Below are positions 1 through 10,960 of a DNA stretch of 64,000 bases, in pieces. A model generated the notes under the pieces. It ran no database searches, had not been told where the DNA came from, and saw only the letters and a list, made by a program, of their open reading frames with translations. Each line of letters starts with the position of its first letter. The first letter of the stretch is position 1. Origin of the DNA: Camellia lanceoleosa (taxonomy: Eukaryota > Streptophyta > Magnoliopsida > Ericales > Theaceae); NCBI GenBank assembly GCA_025200525.1, contig CM045770.1, positions 131,840,200 to 131,904,199 on the forward strand, read 5' to 3'. The position numbers and the translations under genes are program-made.

Positions 1-40
1 GATCACCAGAGCCGATGATTTCACTTCCAAAATCAACATA

Positions 41-45
<5 letters not shown>

Positions 46-83
<38 letters not shown>
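46..83. repeat. (CT)n microsatellite
   Basis: About 19 CT units in an otherwise AT-rich stretch. No gene is visible around it. Confidence 0.95.
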
Positions 84-88
<5 letters not shown>

Positions 89-811
89 CATATGTGTGTG
101 AAAGCACTCGCTAGTGAAATGTAGGAATTCACTCCATCTTTTTCTTGCGGGAATTTTTATTTCTATTTATTTATTTATTTTGGATGATGTTGTGGATTAA
201 AAAGAACATCAAGAGGCAGTCCCTACCATGGGATTTGCCATCCAGGACCACTAATTGTATAACTTCTCCTCAGAAAAAATATATAAAATTCCAAGACATA
301 TACACAAACCCAATCAGACAATGTTCAGAAATCCAAATCAAAAGAGAAATATGAGGTTCAATTACATAAGTGATAGAGTTGAGAAGTGAGAAGAAAAAAA
401 AAGAGATTCAGCACACACACACACACACACATACAGGGGGTATGAGGGAGAGAGTACCATACTGTGAGAAAGCATTGATAGAGAGATGTAGAAAACTTAA
501 GATGATTTGGTAGGAAACAATAAATGTATTTGTTTGCAGAGCCTCTAGGGCTCTTCAATTATAGCTAGCAAAAAAATCTGAAAACAAAGTAGCTTGTGCA
601 ATAGCCAATCCATTTGAGGCCTAAAATTGGAGTTACATTGATTAAAATGCCTAATAAGCCTCTTTTAGCTACTCCCTTGGAGATACTCTAAGGTATTAAG
701 TTTAGTAAATGTTTTTTTTATTGGTGAGAAGTCTATTATTTGTAAAATAGTTTAGTGAGAAGTATTTTGTCAGTTTTGAATGATATTTTGTTTTTAATTT
801 TTTCTTTTAAT
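84..811. other. AT-rich non-coding stretch
   Basis: Short open frames on both strands show no recognisable protein and no codon-like structure. The only clear structure is a (CA)10 microsatellite at 412-431. I see no promoter-gene arrangement here. Confidence 0.6.
412..431. repeat. (CA)n microsatellite
   Basis: Ten uninterrupted CA units, preceded by an A/G-rich stretch. Confidence 0.95.
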
Positions 812-950
812 TTATCTGTTGATTTTTTTACTATATGTTTAAATTTATATCTATCTGTTTAAATTATTTTCTATCTGTTCAAATTTATATCTATCTATTC
901 AAATTATTTTGACTATTTGTTCATTTTTTTATCTATTCAAAATATGTAGG
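812..950. repeat. Degenerate tandem repeat of a TATCTGTTCAAATT-like unit
   Basis: The words ATCTGTTTAAATT, ATCTGTTCAAATT and ATCTATTCAAATT recur four to five times at roughly 25-35 bp spacing. This is a simple AT-rich tandem expansion with no coding content. Confidence 0.6.
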
Positions 951-952
951 TT

Positions 953-985
<33 letters not shown>
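953..985. repeat. Compound (CT)n(TA)n microsatellite
   Basis: A CT run passes directly into a TA run. Confidence 0.95.
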
Positions 986-1144
986 GTTTAAAATCTATGA
1001 ATTTCTCTTTATCCGTTTAACATATGTCTCTGGGTTTCTCTTTAATTTGTTCAAATTCACATGTTAAAATAAAAAACAAACTTATCTATTGAAATTCACA
1101 CTCAAAAAGTGTTTACAATTCCACCACTCATCTTATTCACTTTT

Positions 1145-1289
1145 CTATCTATTAAAGTGAGACCCAACAAATTTAATTCAAAATTAAAGTGAGACCCAAC
1201 AAATAATGGTTTTTCAATCTATTAAAGTGAGACCCAACAAATAATGGTTTTTCAACAAATTTAATTCAAAATTAAAGTGAGACCCAACC
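1145..1289. repeat. Tandem repeat with AAAGTGAGACCCAAC core
   Basis: Four copies of AAAGTGAGACCCAAC occur in about 145 bp, separated by two alternating linkers (one rich in ATTTAATTC, the other ATAATGGTTTTTCAA). The A-B-B-A linker order suggests unequal exchange or replication slippage. The array ends exactly where the LTR-like segment begins. Confidence 0.85.
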
Positions 1290-2077
1290 GCCGGTTGAGG
1301 TGGGTCTGAGTGGTTTTGTATTCTCTTAAATGAGAAGGTTGCAATACAAAAATAATGAGCCGAAACCATTGAGTTGTGAATGAGAATTGTCTCATAAAAT
1401 GGGCATCAATAAAGTTGGGTTTAGATTTGGACTTAGTCTTGGTTTGGACTGGGTCTAGACTTGTACTTGTGCATGTGCTGGGTTTGGTCTTAGACTTGGA
1501 CTTGGACCTAGTCTTAAGCTTTGGGCTAAGCTGTGCTGGGCTTAGTTTGTGCATGTTTGAGATTGGGCTTGGATCGGGTTGTGACCCAACACCCGTATCC
1601 ATTTTGTAACCCATCTAATTTAATTCTCAAAACTTATACATTATGATTTATATAATGGTTTTGGAGTTTTGACCCTTTGTAACTCAATCCCTAATAGCTA
1701 GAGTTGATGACATTTGATGATCCCATTGATGTTAGCCTTCATGGCTAAGGCTCTCATTTACTAGTATAAATAGAGGCCTTTCTCCTCCAACTTAGTAGGT
1801 TTTTTTTAGAGAGGTTTTGTGATGGAAAATGAGATGGTGTTTTGAGATAAAAAGTTGGAGATGGTTTTTTTACACCAAAGAAAAATTTTCCTATCTTCTT
1901 TTGTTAGCCTTTACTTTGGTTCTTATTAGAGAGAGTACATTCATTGTCAAGTTCGCTGAAGCTATTCAGAAGATGCTTCTATATTAGTTGGTTTTGACTG
2001 TCGTATTTTGGGAAACAGACGTCGGCGAACCTCCAGCATCCATCAAGAGGTGGTGAATCTGTTTTAAGGAAATTATG
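1290..2077 (+). mobile_element. LTR-like remnant, probably copia
   Basis: A strong plant-type TATA box (TATAAATAG, 1765-1773) is followed by a leader-like stretch and then, at 2050-2070, GGTGAATCTGTTTTAAGGA, a phrase with a close relative at about 51870-51890 on the other strand. A primer-site-like TGGTATCACACAGG (2076-2089) follows. This is the order U3-R-U5-PBS. I cannot fix the left boundary, the U5 end lacks a clean CA, and no second copy lies to the right, so this is a remnant or a diverged single LTR. Confidence 0.45.
1765..1773 (+). promoter_or_regulatory. TATA box of LTR-like remnant
   Basis: TATAAATAG is followed by GGCC and a pyrimidine-rich leader, as in many plant LTR promoters. 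Confidence 0.5.
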
Positions 2078-2089
2078 GTATCACACAGG

Positions 2090-4802
2090 CTTAGATTTGC
2101 TTATTTTCTTATTATTTGTTTTTTAATTTTTCAGAATTTAGTTTACATTGACGAGTTCTAATCTTTACTTATCCATGTTAATAATTTGTTTTTTTAGTAA
2201 CGTAATCTAATTTATTTCTGTATTTAGTTGTGTTGTTTATTTAGTATTTCATCATTTAAAAAAAAAATTTATTTTGTCATTTCTATTTAATTTATTTTAT
2301 ATATTTTTCTTGTATTGTTATAAAAAAATACTAACAATCTTAAAACATATTTTTTATAAATAGTTTTTGAAAAAACAAGTTAGCTTTTATTTTAATTTAT
2401 TCTAGTAACTATTGGAATTAAAATTAATTTAATTGCCTAGAGTTATTGGATTATTTTGAGTTGTTTATTTCTAATAATTTATTCGTGCAATTTATTTTAT
2501 GTTAATTAGTTGTTATTGTATGAGTTATTTGATTGTTAGTGTTTAAGTTGGTAGGAGTTTATTAAAATAAAAATTTAATTATGTAAAATTCTTACTATTT
2601 TATTTAATTTGTTTGATTGTTTTCTTTTGCAGCTAACTTTCTTTACATGTTTACCTAAGCGAGAAAGGATGATATATAATGCGAACAAATAAAATAAATT
2701 GGAATTAGTAAATTGGACTACTAATTGTTTATTTGAACATGATTACCTTTGCGTGGAATAAAGAAAAATATTGGACCTTCAGAATTTTAGTAAATTTAAT
2801 TATTCACTTTAGAATTTAGTTTAATTTCGGATTTATTTCGTATGTTGTTTTGAAAGTTTGGCAACAATTTCAATTTAATTTGATTAATTAAATTCTGAAA
2901 AAAAAAACAAAGAGCTGAATTTTGAGAATGTCAAGAGATTCAGCTAGTCGAGAGGTTTTCGATGGTATAGAATATCTTTAAATAGGTTTGTTTTGGTTGA
3001 AAATTTAGTAAAATAATGTCAATTTTTCTATGTACTGGTCTTATTTTTGAGCTTGCTTATGATTGTGTTGCATTATTGCATGGTGGTATAGCTTGGTATT
3101 GTAGAGATATTAACTCTTATTTATTCTATTTATTTTTAGTTGTATCAATTGCGAGTTTTTTCATGTCTTGATAGGTTATCAAGGAAATTACTCCAAAATA
3201 TTTTTGTATTCATGGAATGATAAGTGGGAGTTTAACTCTATTATTATATATATATGCTCATAGTTACATGGTTGGATTGCCAACATTATAACCATAATAT
3301 TCTTTTATGTATAATTGATTTATAGCCATGCAACTCATGACATTCTTGTAACTGCAATGCATCTATAGCCTTTGAATTACACATTGTGAGTTATAATTGA
3401 AATTACTTGTGAAATCTGACTTTATTGGTTCATTAACTCATCTTGTATCCAAGTGTGTATATGAACAATGAGCATGGAGATTTAGCGGCAACGAGGATAC
3501 AGTTTTGTAATGTGTTTTATACAAAGATAAGCATTACAAGTGGAGAAGTGTGTTCTTGGCTAAACAGACGATTTCAGATGCAACCATGAACTCCGCTTTA
3601 TAAATTTAGACAATTTGTAATTATAACAGTTGCATTTCCATTTTCATTTATAGTGTTTTTAATTTCTAGTTTGTAATAGTTTCACCATAGTGAAAGGAAA
3701 GGAGGAATGAGAGAAATTATAAACCTTTGAGTCTAGAGAAAATCTTTGGGATTAATTTTATTATTCCCAAAGTGTTTTGGTTTTCTGTAATGGAAACCTA
3801 AGTTAGCCTTGGCAAAAGAGTGTTTCTGATTTGTTCAAAAATGACAATTAAAATGGATTTGATTTCAAACCTTTGTGGTTAGAGCTTTGGGTTTAATCTT
3901 TTAATCCCAAAGTGGTAGGAAACCAAGTTTTAAAAAAGTCTTTGGTTATAATTTGATTATTTTCAAAGTGTTTTGTTTTGGGAAAAGAAATCAACTTTTA
4001 GCATTAGCTAAAATATTTCTGATTTTTATTTAGAAATAATGGGCTCAGTTCCGGGAGTACCAGTTAACTTTTATGAGTGGTGTAATTCTGAAGCAAATTT
4101 TAATTGCTTATATGTTTTGTAAACTTGATTTGTTTTAACCTAGTTTATCCCCTGAAAAAACTTAATTCTAAATTTGTTTCTCATGGACTAGGAGTCAACA
4201 TGCTCTTGAAAGTTTTTGTTTAAAGTTAACTGGGTTTTAAGTGGGACTGGTGTGACCTCTCCAGCCTTCCTGGAAACTTTCCTGACTATGTTCGATTCTA
4301 GGGTAAGTGGTGAGATCAGTTTTGAATTAAATTTTAGACTTTGAGATTTTCTAGTGTTAAGTTTAGTTTCTGGAAAAACAGAATAATGAAATTCTGTAGT
4401 GATTTTTCAAAAATGACTTCAAGAGATGACAACAAACAATGTTGTTCCACTTGACAACCTTAAGCCTTAAAGGTTCTTAAAGGAAGATCTAGAGAGATCA
4501 AGTGTGATTAAAGGAAATTATAAGATTACATGATAATATCTTTGAATCAATCAGAGGCAATTAGTATGTTATCTTTGCGTCAATTATAGCATGTATGTTT
4601 GCTATGTGACTTTGTTTGAAAAAAAAGATGAGACAACCCGTTAGGGTGGTAAATATATTTTTGAATTTTTTAAATTCCAAATATATTCTTATATCAGTGG
4701 CTCCCAGTAAGTACAAGATCACTGATCACAGAGATAGAAACTGGTGGTTCCTAGGAGGTATTAGACCACTGGTTACATAATTATAAGATTGTGGTTCCTA
4801 GT
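2090..4802. other. AT-rich non-coding interval after the LTR remnant
   Basis: No open frame of note and no retroelement protein domain is recognisable in 2.7 kb. It could be the internal part of a non-autonomous element or very old decayed sequence. The only structure I see is the set of three hairpin repeats at 3744-3968. Confidence 0.5.
3744..3968. repeat. Three dispersed hairpin-forming repeats (CTTTGG...CAAAG)
   Basis: Imperfect inverted repeats lie at 3744-3772, 3885-3912 and 3940-3968. Arms start CTTTGGG and end CCCAAAG in the first two; in the second the arms are 12 bp with one mismatch around a TCTT loop. The third is more degenerate. AAACCTTTG precedes the first two, so the unit was probably duplicated with its flank. 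Confidence 0.6.
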
Positions 4803-5212
4803 TGTAACTTGACTTTTTCGCGCCCTCTTTCGGAAGGTGAATCAGCCTTACAGTATCAAACTCCCGCAGTTTTGAATCTGATTCCACAAGTGCAATGCGA
4901 AATAGATAAACACCAAAGACTCACAATCCAACAAATCTTTTAGAAAATCAATTTTGAATAAAAAATGTCAAAAATGGACTGCTTTGCCAGATACAGAGTC
5001 GCCACCTAAATATTTTTCAGAAATTTAAGAAACCCATGACTCGTGCCAAAGGTCACGTATTTGTCATCACCAAGATTGTCTCGACTTGGGAACTTCGGTA
5101 CGAGAGGGGAAGGTCATGAATGAATTGAGCACCCCCGCTTGCCCGATCAAAGATCGGCCTCTACTAATCATGATATGAATCTTATGTACATTACATGCTC
5201 TTGTTCCGATTT
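4803..5212 (-). mobile_element. Reverse Tat-type LTR 'E', U5-end part
   Basis: Reading the minus strand, this matches the 3' end of the LTRs that finish at 18940 and 25522: the shared phrases include GGAGCACGAAAAGT, the CTGGCAAA(G/C)CAGTC region and the GATCAAAGATCGG region. Its boundary is TGTAAC at 4803, which is the reverse complement of a terminal GTTACA. The LTR is interrupted by element A and resumes at 14608. Together the two parts are close to the 3.3 kb of the full copy at 22192-25522. Confidence 0.8.
5208..5212. repeat. Target-site duplication of element A (left)
   Basis: GATTT directly abuts the TGTCACGACC terminus of element A; the same five bases follow the other terminus at 14608-14612. 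Confidence 0.95.
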
Positions 5213-7585
5213 TGTCACGACCCAAACCCGGCCCTATGGGTTTAGCACCGTAATTGGCCAGTAATCCGAGATTACCAAAGGCCTGCCAATCAGTAATACT
5301 GAAGAATCTGAGTTCAGGGCGGAAGCCAAAACAGTAAAAACTAGTGTCCATAGAGCTGTGTTAATCTGTATGCCAAAAACATTTTTCATACATTTATGCA
5401 TTCAAACCAGTACAGTATACACAATCATTACAGACATTCAGTACGGGGACTCAATCCCTCGATAACAGTACAGTAAAACAGTCTATACAAAAAGTACAAT
5501 ACAGTACAAAACAGTAGGAGACTAGTGGGGACACAAAAACACCCCAAGCCATGGCATGGCGTCTCGGAACCTCGCAGTGAGGCACAAAGGCTGGCTGACA
5601 AAACTGGGGACCAATCCCACGCTCCTAGCTTCGGTCTGGCGGCTGAGCACCTACATATATATATAACAGTGAGCTAAAGCCCAGTGAATAACATACAGTG
5701 TAAAGAGGTTATGAATGAATGTCCTTGCAGTAATGAAATCAATTCATTATACGGTATTTCAATCTTTCAGTATTTCAGTCAATCAGTATTTCAATCAATC
5801 AGTCATATGTGGTACATCCATTAGCCTATAAACAGTAGGTCCAAAAGGACCGGGCCTTAACAGACCCAACAATAATGATGGCCATCAATCAGTATGGTTC
5901 CACAAGGAAACCGACAGAGCTCTGTAACAGTCAATAACAGTGGGTGCTAAGGATGCCACAATACAGTTCAGGAAATAGGACATACATTCATTCAGTAAAT
6001 AATATCAGTTCGATGCAGTTGATGCATGATATTCAAAAGAAAACCATTTGAACATATCTTTACACAATCTTACTCACGGTTGGGCTATCGGTAGCTAGCG
6101 GCGTCCCCGAGAGTCAACCCTAAACAGTCAATCAAATATAACACACACTAAGTTTACAGTTGGAAAGGATGATAATTAAATCCCTAAATTCCTCGGTGTG
6201 GTTCTATGTCTACATCCTCCTTAAGATGCTTTAAACTAGGCCTAAGAATGCCTAGGATGCGATGAGGATGCAAAAATGCACTAAGGAAGCAATTTCAGAA
6301 TTTTTCATGAACAGGCCTCCCGGCGCGAGTTTCCTGCTCGGCGGACAAGCCTAAAGGCCCACGCCGGCGTACATTCACGCCGGCGGATGATGAAAGGTGC
6401 AAAAATCTTTGGATGCTCGATTTTCCGCCGGCGTTAAAATCCTTCGAACGATCTGTAAAACAATGCGAGAAAATACTGGGAGCATGCATTCCCCGCTCGA
6501 GCGGCACTTCCCCCGCTCGAGCGGACGTCCAAAATCTGGAAAATCCAGATTCGACCTCAGAGTTTCAAACCAAGTTTTGATGCTCCAAATTCGATCCTCT
6601 TGGGCCCATTTTCTGGAAAACTCTTTCAAACACATAGAATAACAAGTTTTAAAACTCAATTTAAGAAATCAAGGCCCAAGGGTGTTTCAATTAAACTCAA
6701 TTTCAAACCATTTTCAAGAACACTTTCAAAACATGACATGCATGATCTTTAAACCAATTTTAAGCTTCCAATCATGCTCAAATGAGCTCCAATCTTTGAA
6801 AACAATGAGGAAACATGAACTATGATAACAATATGGACATGCATGTGACAATTCTCCAAGAAATCAATTCAAAATGCCTCGATATAAACATGCATGTAAC
6901 ATTAGAGCTCCAATTCACCATTTATGAGCAAAATCATGACTTAACTCTATGATGATGCATGAATCATGCACAACTTAGCTCAAGGACAACAAGAAGACAA
7001 TAATTTCTTACCTAAAGTGTTGATTCCTTGCCTAGAAGCTCAATTCATGCACATACACTTCAATCTCTTACAAGTCTCCTAGCAATTCACCAAAAATGAA
7101 CTCAACTCTCTCCCTCTCTCAACTATGGTCGGTTATGGAGCCAAGAAAGGGCTGATCAAATGTTTTGATTAAGTGTAAAATAGGCTCAGTATGTCTAGGA
7201 TAGTGGCCACTAGGAGTGGTAAAAGTGTAATTAAGCCTAACTTTCAATTAATCAATATTTAATCTAATTTAATCATTCCTAATCAATTTTAGGATAAAAA
7301 TATCATTAAATCACAAATATTATCCGATTACAAAACATCAAGCGGTTTCTAAATCGGCCGCCGATAAGGCCTCCAACTAGCAGTTCAAACATAAAATGCA
7401 ACCAGATAATCATACACTCAAACAGATGCAACTCGCAATTCAATAGACAAACTCATTGATTTAGTTTGATTTCATTCGGTTTGTTCGATGGTTCATCCGA
7501 TTCACTTATCGGTCTTTATCGATTGATTTAGCATTAATCAAGATATAATTCGTGGTTTAACGGTGTCGGTCACGAGGTTGTTACT
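5213..7585 (-). repeat. Element A 3' LTR
   Basis: 2,373 bp, from TGTCACGACC to GGTTGTTACT (last base changed from the expected A). It aligns with 12240-14607. From about 6130 to 7330 the two copies are near-identical except in the palindrome block; the first roughly 900 bp and last roughly 150 bp differ densely at CAGT words. The TA-rich ATATATATATAA at 5652-5664 is a possible TATA region on the minus strand. Confidence 0.95.
6493..6524. repeat. Paired 12-bp palindromes CCGCTCGAGCGG
   Basis: Two perfect palindromes CCGCTCGAGCGG at 6493-6504 and 6513-6524. At the equivalent place in the other LTR (13511-13536) both are replaced by another perfect palindrome. Confidence 0.95.
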
Positions 7586-7606
7586 GATCTCCTCCTTATA
7601 AGGAGT
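7586..7606 (-). promoter_or_regulatory. Polypurine tract of element A
   Basis: On the minus strand AAGGAGGAGATC directly precedes the 3' LTR. It is the expected primer for plus-strand DNA synthesis. Confidence 0.75.
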
Positions 7607-8107
7607 TTAGTCCTCTAAACTCGAGTTACCTTCAGTCTGGAAGAAAACAGGATTCAGCGGGAACAAATCCGGATATCGCCTAGCCATGTCATCTTCCCTT
7701 TCCCAAGTGGCATACACACCACCATGGTTCTGCCAGTCAACTTTCACTAGCGGAATCTCTTTGTTTCTCAGTTTCTTGATCCGTCGGTTTACAATCTGTA
7801 TAGGCCGTTCCTCGTAAGTGTAGTCATCACTCAACACGATACGGGTAGGCTCAATCACATGAAACGGATCTCGAAGATAGTCTCTCAACATCGAAATGTG
7901 GAAGACGTTATGCATATGCTCCATTTCAGGAGGAAGTGCAACTTGATACGCCACCGGATTGATTTTCTCAATAATCTGATACGGTCCGACATATCTCGGT
8001 GCTAACTTGCCTTTGACTCCAAAGCGAGTCTGGCCTTTCATTGGTGTCACTTTCACAAACACGTGATCACCCACTTCATATTCTCTATCTCGTCTTCGAC
8101 ATCGCAT
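7607..8107 (-). pseudogene. Element A pol, integrase C-terminus with chromodomain
   Basis: A 166-codon open segment forms the C-terminal end of the Ty3 Pol polyprotein. The first 40 residues contain the GDHVFVKV...MKG integrase C-terminal module, then KLAPRYVGPYQI, the GPY/F motif that follows the integrase core in Ty3 elements. Residues about 98-150 (YEERPIQIV to RRYPDLF) read as the plant-type chromodomain, including the WQNHG and ATWERE signatures. In chromoviruses this domain tethers the integration complex to modified histones and biases insertion to heterochromatin. The segment ends in a normal stop next to the polypurine tract. It is the best preserved part of this pol; upstream integrase is damaged, so it is not expected to be made as a functional protein. 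Confidence 0.9.
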
Positions 8108-8800
8108 AACTTTTACTCTACTCTGCGGTTTTCGGTCTCATTGTATCAATTTCACTTTCTCGATCGTTTCATATACAATCTCGCCCAAGCAATGGCCCAT
8201 CTCCAACTTCGCCCAGATTGAGATCTACACTTTCGCCATACAATGCCTCGAAGGCGCCATTCCAATACTAGAATGGTAGCTGTTGTTGTAGGCGAATTCA
8301 AATAACGACAAATGACTTTCCCAATTTCACGAAAGTCCAAAGACACATTCTCGATAAGTCCTCTAGAGTTTGGATGGTCCTTTCATTTGTCCATCTGTCG
8401 AGGATGATAGGCACTACTCACCCTCAATTCAAGTACTAATTCGGTCAGAGGCTCGCGTAACCTCGATGTAAACTTCAATCCCTATCGAAAACAATAGATG
8501 GGCAATCTCACAATCTCATCAATATAGATATGATTACCAATTTGTGCGCATTATAAATCGTCTTGACAGTAGGAAGTGTGCAGATTTAGTCGGCCTATCA
8601 ACAATAACCCAAATAGAGTCCATACCTTTCCGGAGCGAGGTAATCCAACGATAAAATCCATCGTGATATGCCCCATTTCCACTCGTATGGGTAAGGGTTG
8701 CGAGAATCCGGCAGTCGTTGATGTTCACTTTGACTGTTGGCGGTGAAGGCATTTGGACACAAAGTCGGCAATTTCTTCTTCATTCTCGCCACGAAATTTC
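8108..8800 (-). pseudogene. Element A pol, degenerate integrase core
   Basis: On the minus strand, fragments in different frames show integrase-core phrases: IWVIVDRPTKSAHF (normally DRLTKSAHF, just after the first catalytic aspartate) at about 8560-8640, then the core continues in shifted frames to an FEALYG-type segment near 8240. No continuous frame covers the D-D-35-E triad, so strand transfer would not be possible. Several breaks occur where CAG/CTG words are expected, the same signature seen in the LTRs. The core belongs to the same polyprotein as the chromodomain downstream. Confidence 0.8.
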
Positions 8801-9123
8801 GCTTTGAGATCTTGATACATTTTCGTATTCCCCGGGTGAATAGAAAACTTGAATCGTGGGCCTTCTTGCAGAACTCTTCTTTTCAATTCAGTGTCATTTG
8901 GTACACACAGTCTGTCTTGAAATTTCAGTACATTGTTGTCAAATTTGAACCCCGGTCTCGGTTTTGAATCTCTTTCTTCAATAACCTTTTTCAAGAAATC
9001 ATCAAGTTGTTGTTTCTCCTTAATTTCCTCAATCAATGCTGGTTGAGCAGAGATAGCAGCTAAGGTTCCACCTTGTTCTTTCAAAACGATTTCAATTTCA
9101 GACTTTTCCAGATCAAGAAGCAA
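8725..9123 (-). pseudogene. Element A pol, RNase H-integrase connection and zinc-binding region
   Basis: A 132-codon segment covers the linker after RNase H and the integrase N-terminal HHCC zinc-binding region. Visible are NNVLKFQDRLCVPND, SIHPGNTKMYQDLK (the second His region) and ADFVSKCLHRQQ, where the family has C-x-x-C-Q. The first His is replaced and the final Cys reads as His, so the zinc site is damaged. The adjoining segments run in other frames, so at least two frameshifts separate it from RNase H and from the integrase core. Confidence 0.85.
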
Positions 9124-9628
9124 CTCTTCGTCTCGTCAAGAACAAAGCTAAGTTCCCAATCGATTTTCGGCTCAATGCATCGGCAACGGTGTTGGCTTTC
9201 CCTGGATGGTACAAAATCTGTAGGTCATAATCTTTTATCAGTTCAAGCCATCTCCGCTGTCTCATATTCAGTTCTTTCTGAGTGAAAAAGTACTTCAGGC
9301 TCTTGTGGTCAGTATACACTTCACATGTTGCTCCATACAAATAGTGACGCCAAAATTTCAGTGCAAAAACTACTGCAGCAAGTTCTAAGTCATGGGTAGG
9401 GTAGTTCTTTTCATGCGGTCTTAACTGTCGGGAAGCATAGGCAATAACTCTCCCATTCTGCATTAAAACACACCCCAAACCCTTATGAGAAGCATCACTA
9501 AAAACAGTATAACCATCCGTACCTGAAGGTAGAGTCAAAATCGGTGCAGTCACAAGTCGGGTTTTCAGTTCTTGAAATGCTGATTCCCTTTGGTCAGTCC
9601 AGTCAAATGATATCCCTTTCTGTGTCAA
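9113..9628 (-). pseudogene. Element A pol, RNase H domain
   Basis: A 171-codon stretch contains the RT connection ([15 protein letters not shown]) and a complete Ty3-type RNase [11 protein letters not shown] (first Asp), [13 protein letters not shown] (Glu) and [12 protein letters not shown] (second Asp), then [20 protein letters not shown] with the last acidic residue. RNase H removes the RNA strand of the RNA/DNA hybrid during reverse transcription. All four acidic positions are readable, so this domain looks intact, although its neighbours are not. Two 'M' residues near the start are internal; the domain is part of the polyprotein and has no start of its own. Confidence 0.9.
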
Positions 9629-10330
9629 CTGAGTCAGTGGTAAGGCAATCTTGGAGAAGTCTTTGACAAACCTTCAGAATATCCAAATTAATCCCAAAAG
9701 CTTCGGACGGTCACATTTGTTGGTCTAGGCCGCCACTACTGACTTCAATTTTACGTGGATCAACAGAATTCCATCTTTGCTAACAACATGCCCCAAAACA
9801 TCACATGATCAAGCCAAAATTCACATTTGGACAATTTAGCATACTGATTACGTTCTCTTAAGGTTTGCAGGGCAAGTCTCAGATGATGTTCATGTTCTGC
9901 TACAGTCTTAGAATAGATCAATATGTCATCAATAAATACCACAATAAAATCGTCAAGGTATGGTTTAAAGATTCTGTTCATGAGGTCCATAAATGCGCGG
10001 GGCATTCAGAACTCGACGGCATAACTAAAAATTCAAAGTGGCCATACCTCGCTCAAAGCGCTTTTATCAATATCTTCGGTTTGACTTTCGGTTGATGGTA
10101 CCGATCTAAGATCAATCTTGAAAACACTTGTGCACCTCAGAATCGGTCAAATAAATCATCAATACGCTGTAATGGATATTTATTCTTCTGATTACCTTGT
10201 TCGATTCACTAATCAATGCACGCCTCGAGCCGTCTTTCTTTTTCACAAACAAAACAGGTGCACCCCACGGTGAAGTACTGGGTCTGATAAACTTCTTGTC
10301 TAACAGTTCCTGCAATTGTACCTTCAATTC
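9629..10330 (-). pseudogene. Element A pol, reverse transcriptase
   Basis: The polymerase is readable in pieces. The N-terminal part (10112-10327) has [13 protein letters not shown] and [16 protein letters not shown], the standard Ty3 fingers motif. The palm with the catalytic pair reads [12 protein letters not shown] (minus strand; the DD codons lie at 9925-9930), followed by [12 protein letters not shown] and LSKCEFW. Between them, the YPLPRIDDLFDQL and MPFGLTNAP regions are broken by frameshifts. It would copy element RNA to DNA, primed by tRNA-iMet at the primer site near 12230. The catalytic motif is kept but the frame is not. Confidence 0.9.
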
Positions 10331-10960
10331 TTTGATTCGATTGGAGCCATTTCAGAAGGAGCTTTAGATGTCTACCGGGTACCCTAACCACATCCACGAT
10401 AAATTCAATTTCGTCAATCAAATCCTCGCAATTCATCTGGAAATACATCTGGGAATTCTCTGACTATAGGAATACAATTCACATCAATTTTAACATTATC
10501 ATTAGCAGGTACAGTCAATACAGAACACAGATATCCTTTACACCCCTTTCTAATCAATTTGACAGCCTTTACAGAAGAAATCAGATATGGAGGAGGTACT
10601 ACTCCACTCCCATTAAACACAAATTCGCAAAACCCGGACGGAAAACTACTTGTTTCGTTACGCCTATAGTGGCATGATATTTTTGTAGCCAATCCAACCC
10701 CAATATTACATCAAAATGATCTATGTTCAATGGCAAGAATCAATAAGCAGATGCATATCCCCAACAATAATCTCACAAGCGGGATACATATATGCACAAG
10801 TCATGGATCCCCAACAGTGATGATCTGACTAGCAAATAGTTCATGGGTTCTAAGGGTCTATTCAATTTACGCGAAAAGCATGCGACACATAAGAATGTGT
10901 AGACCGAATCAATCAATACATAAGCATTACGAGCCAGATAGAGAGGATACGACACAACAG
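10331..10960 (-). pseudogene. Element A pol, aspartic protease and linker to RT
   Basis: The 10414-10692 segment carries the protease C-terminal half and linker: GFCEFVFNGSG, then VREFPDVFPDELRG, the hallmark linker between protease and RT in plant Ty3 elements. Upstream, 10773-10955 contains ARNAYVLIDSVYTF, where the family has the catalytic LxDSGATHSF: glycine of the D-S-G triad reads as valine and the next residues are altered. Retroviral-type aspartic proteases need this D-[ST]-G as a dimer to cut the polyprotein, so the protease is probably dead. Frame changes separate the two halves. Confidence 0.85.

Noticed and set aside
1..39. Thirteen open codons on the minus strand (ATG at 39-37) following a GA-rich leader, possible 5' end of a gene that continues left of the window
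   Set aside because: Too short to support; no conserved motif and the rest lies outside the window.
1261..1614. 117-codon minus-strand frame rich in Lys/Ser/Thr
   Set aside because: It arises from the GGTCTTAGACTTGGACTTGG-type repeat in the LTR-like segment; no domain.
7607..8107. Cellular chromodomain gene
   Set aside because: It is fused to integrase GPY/F sequence and ends at the polypurine tract, so it belongs to the chromovirus pol.
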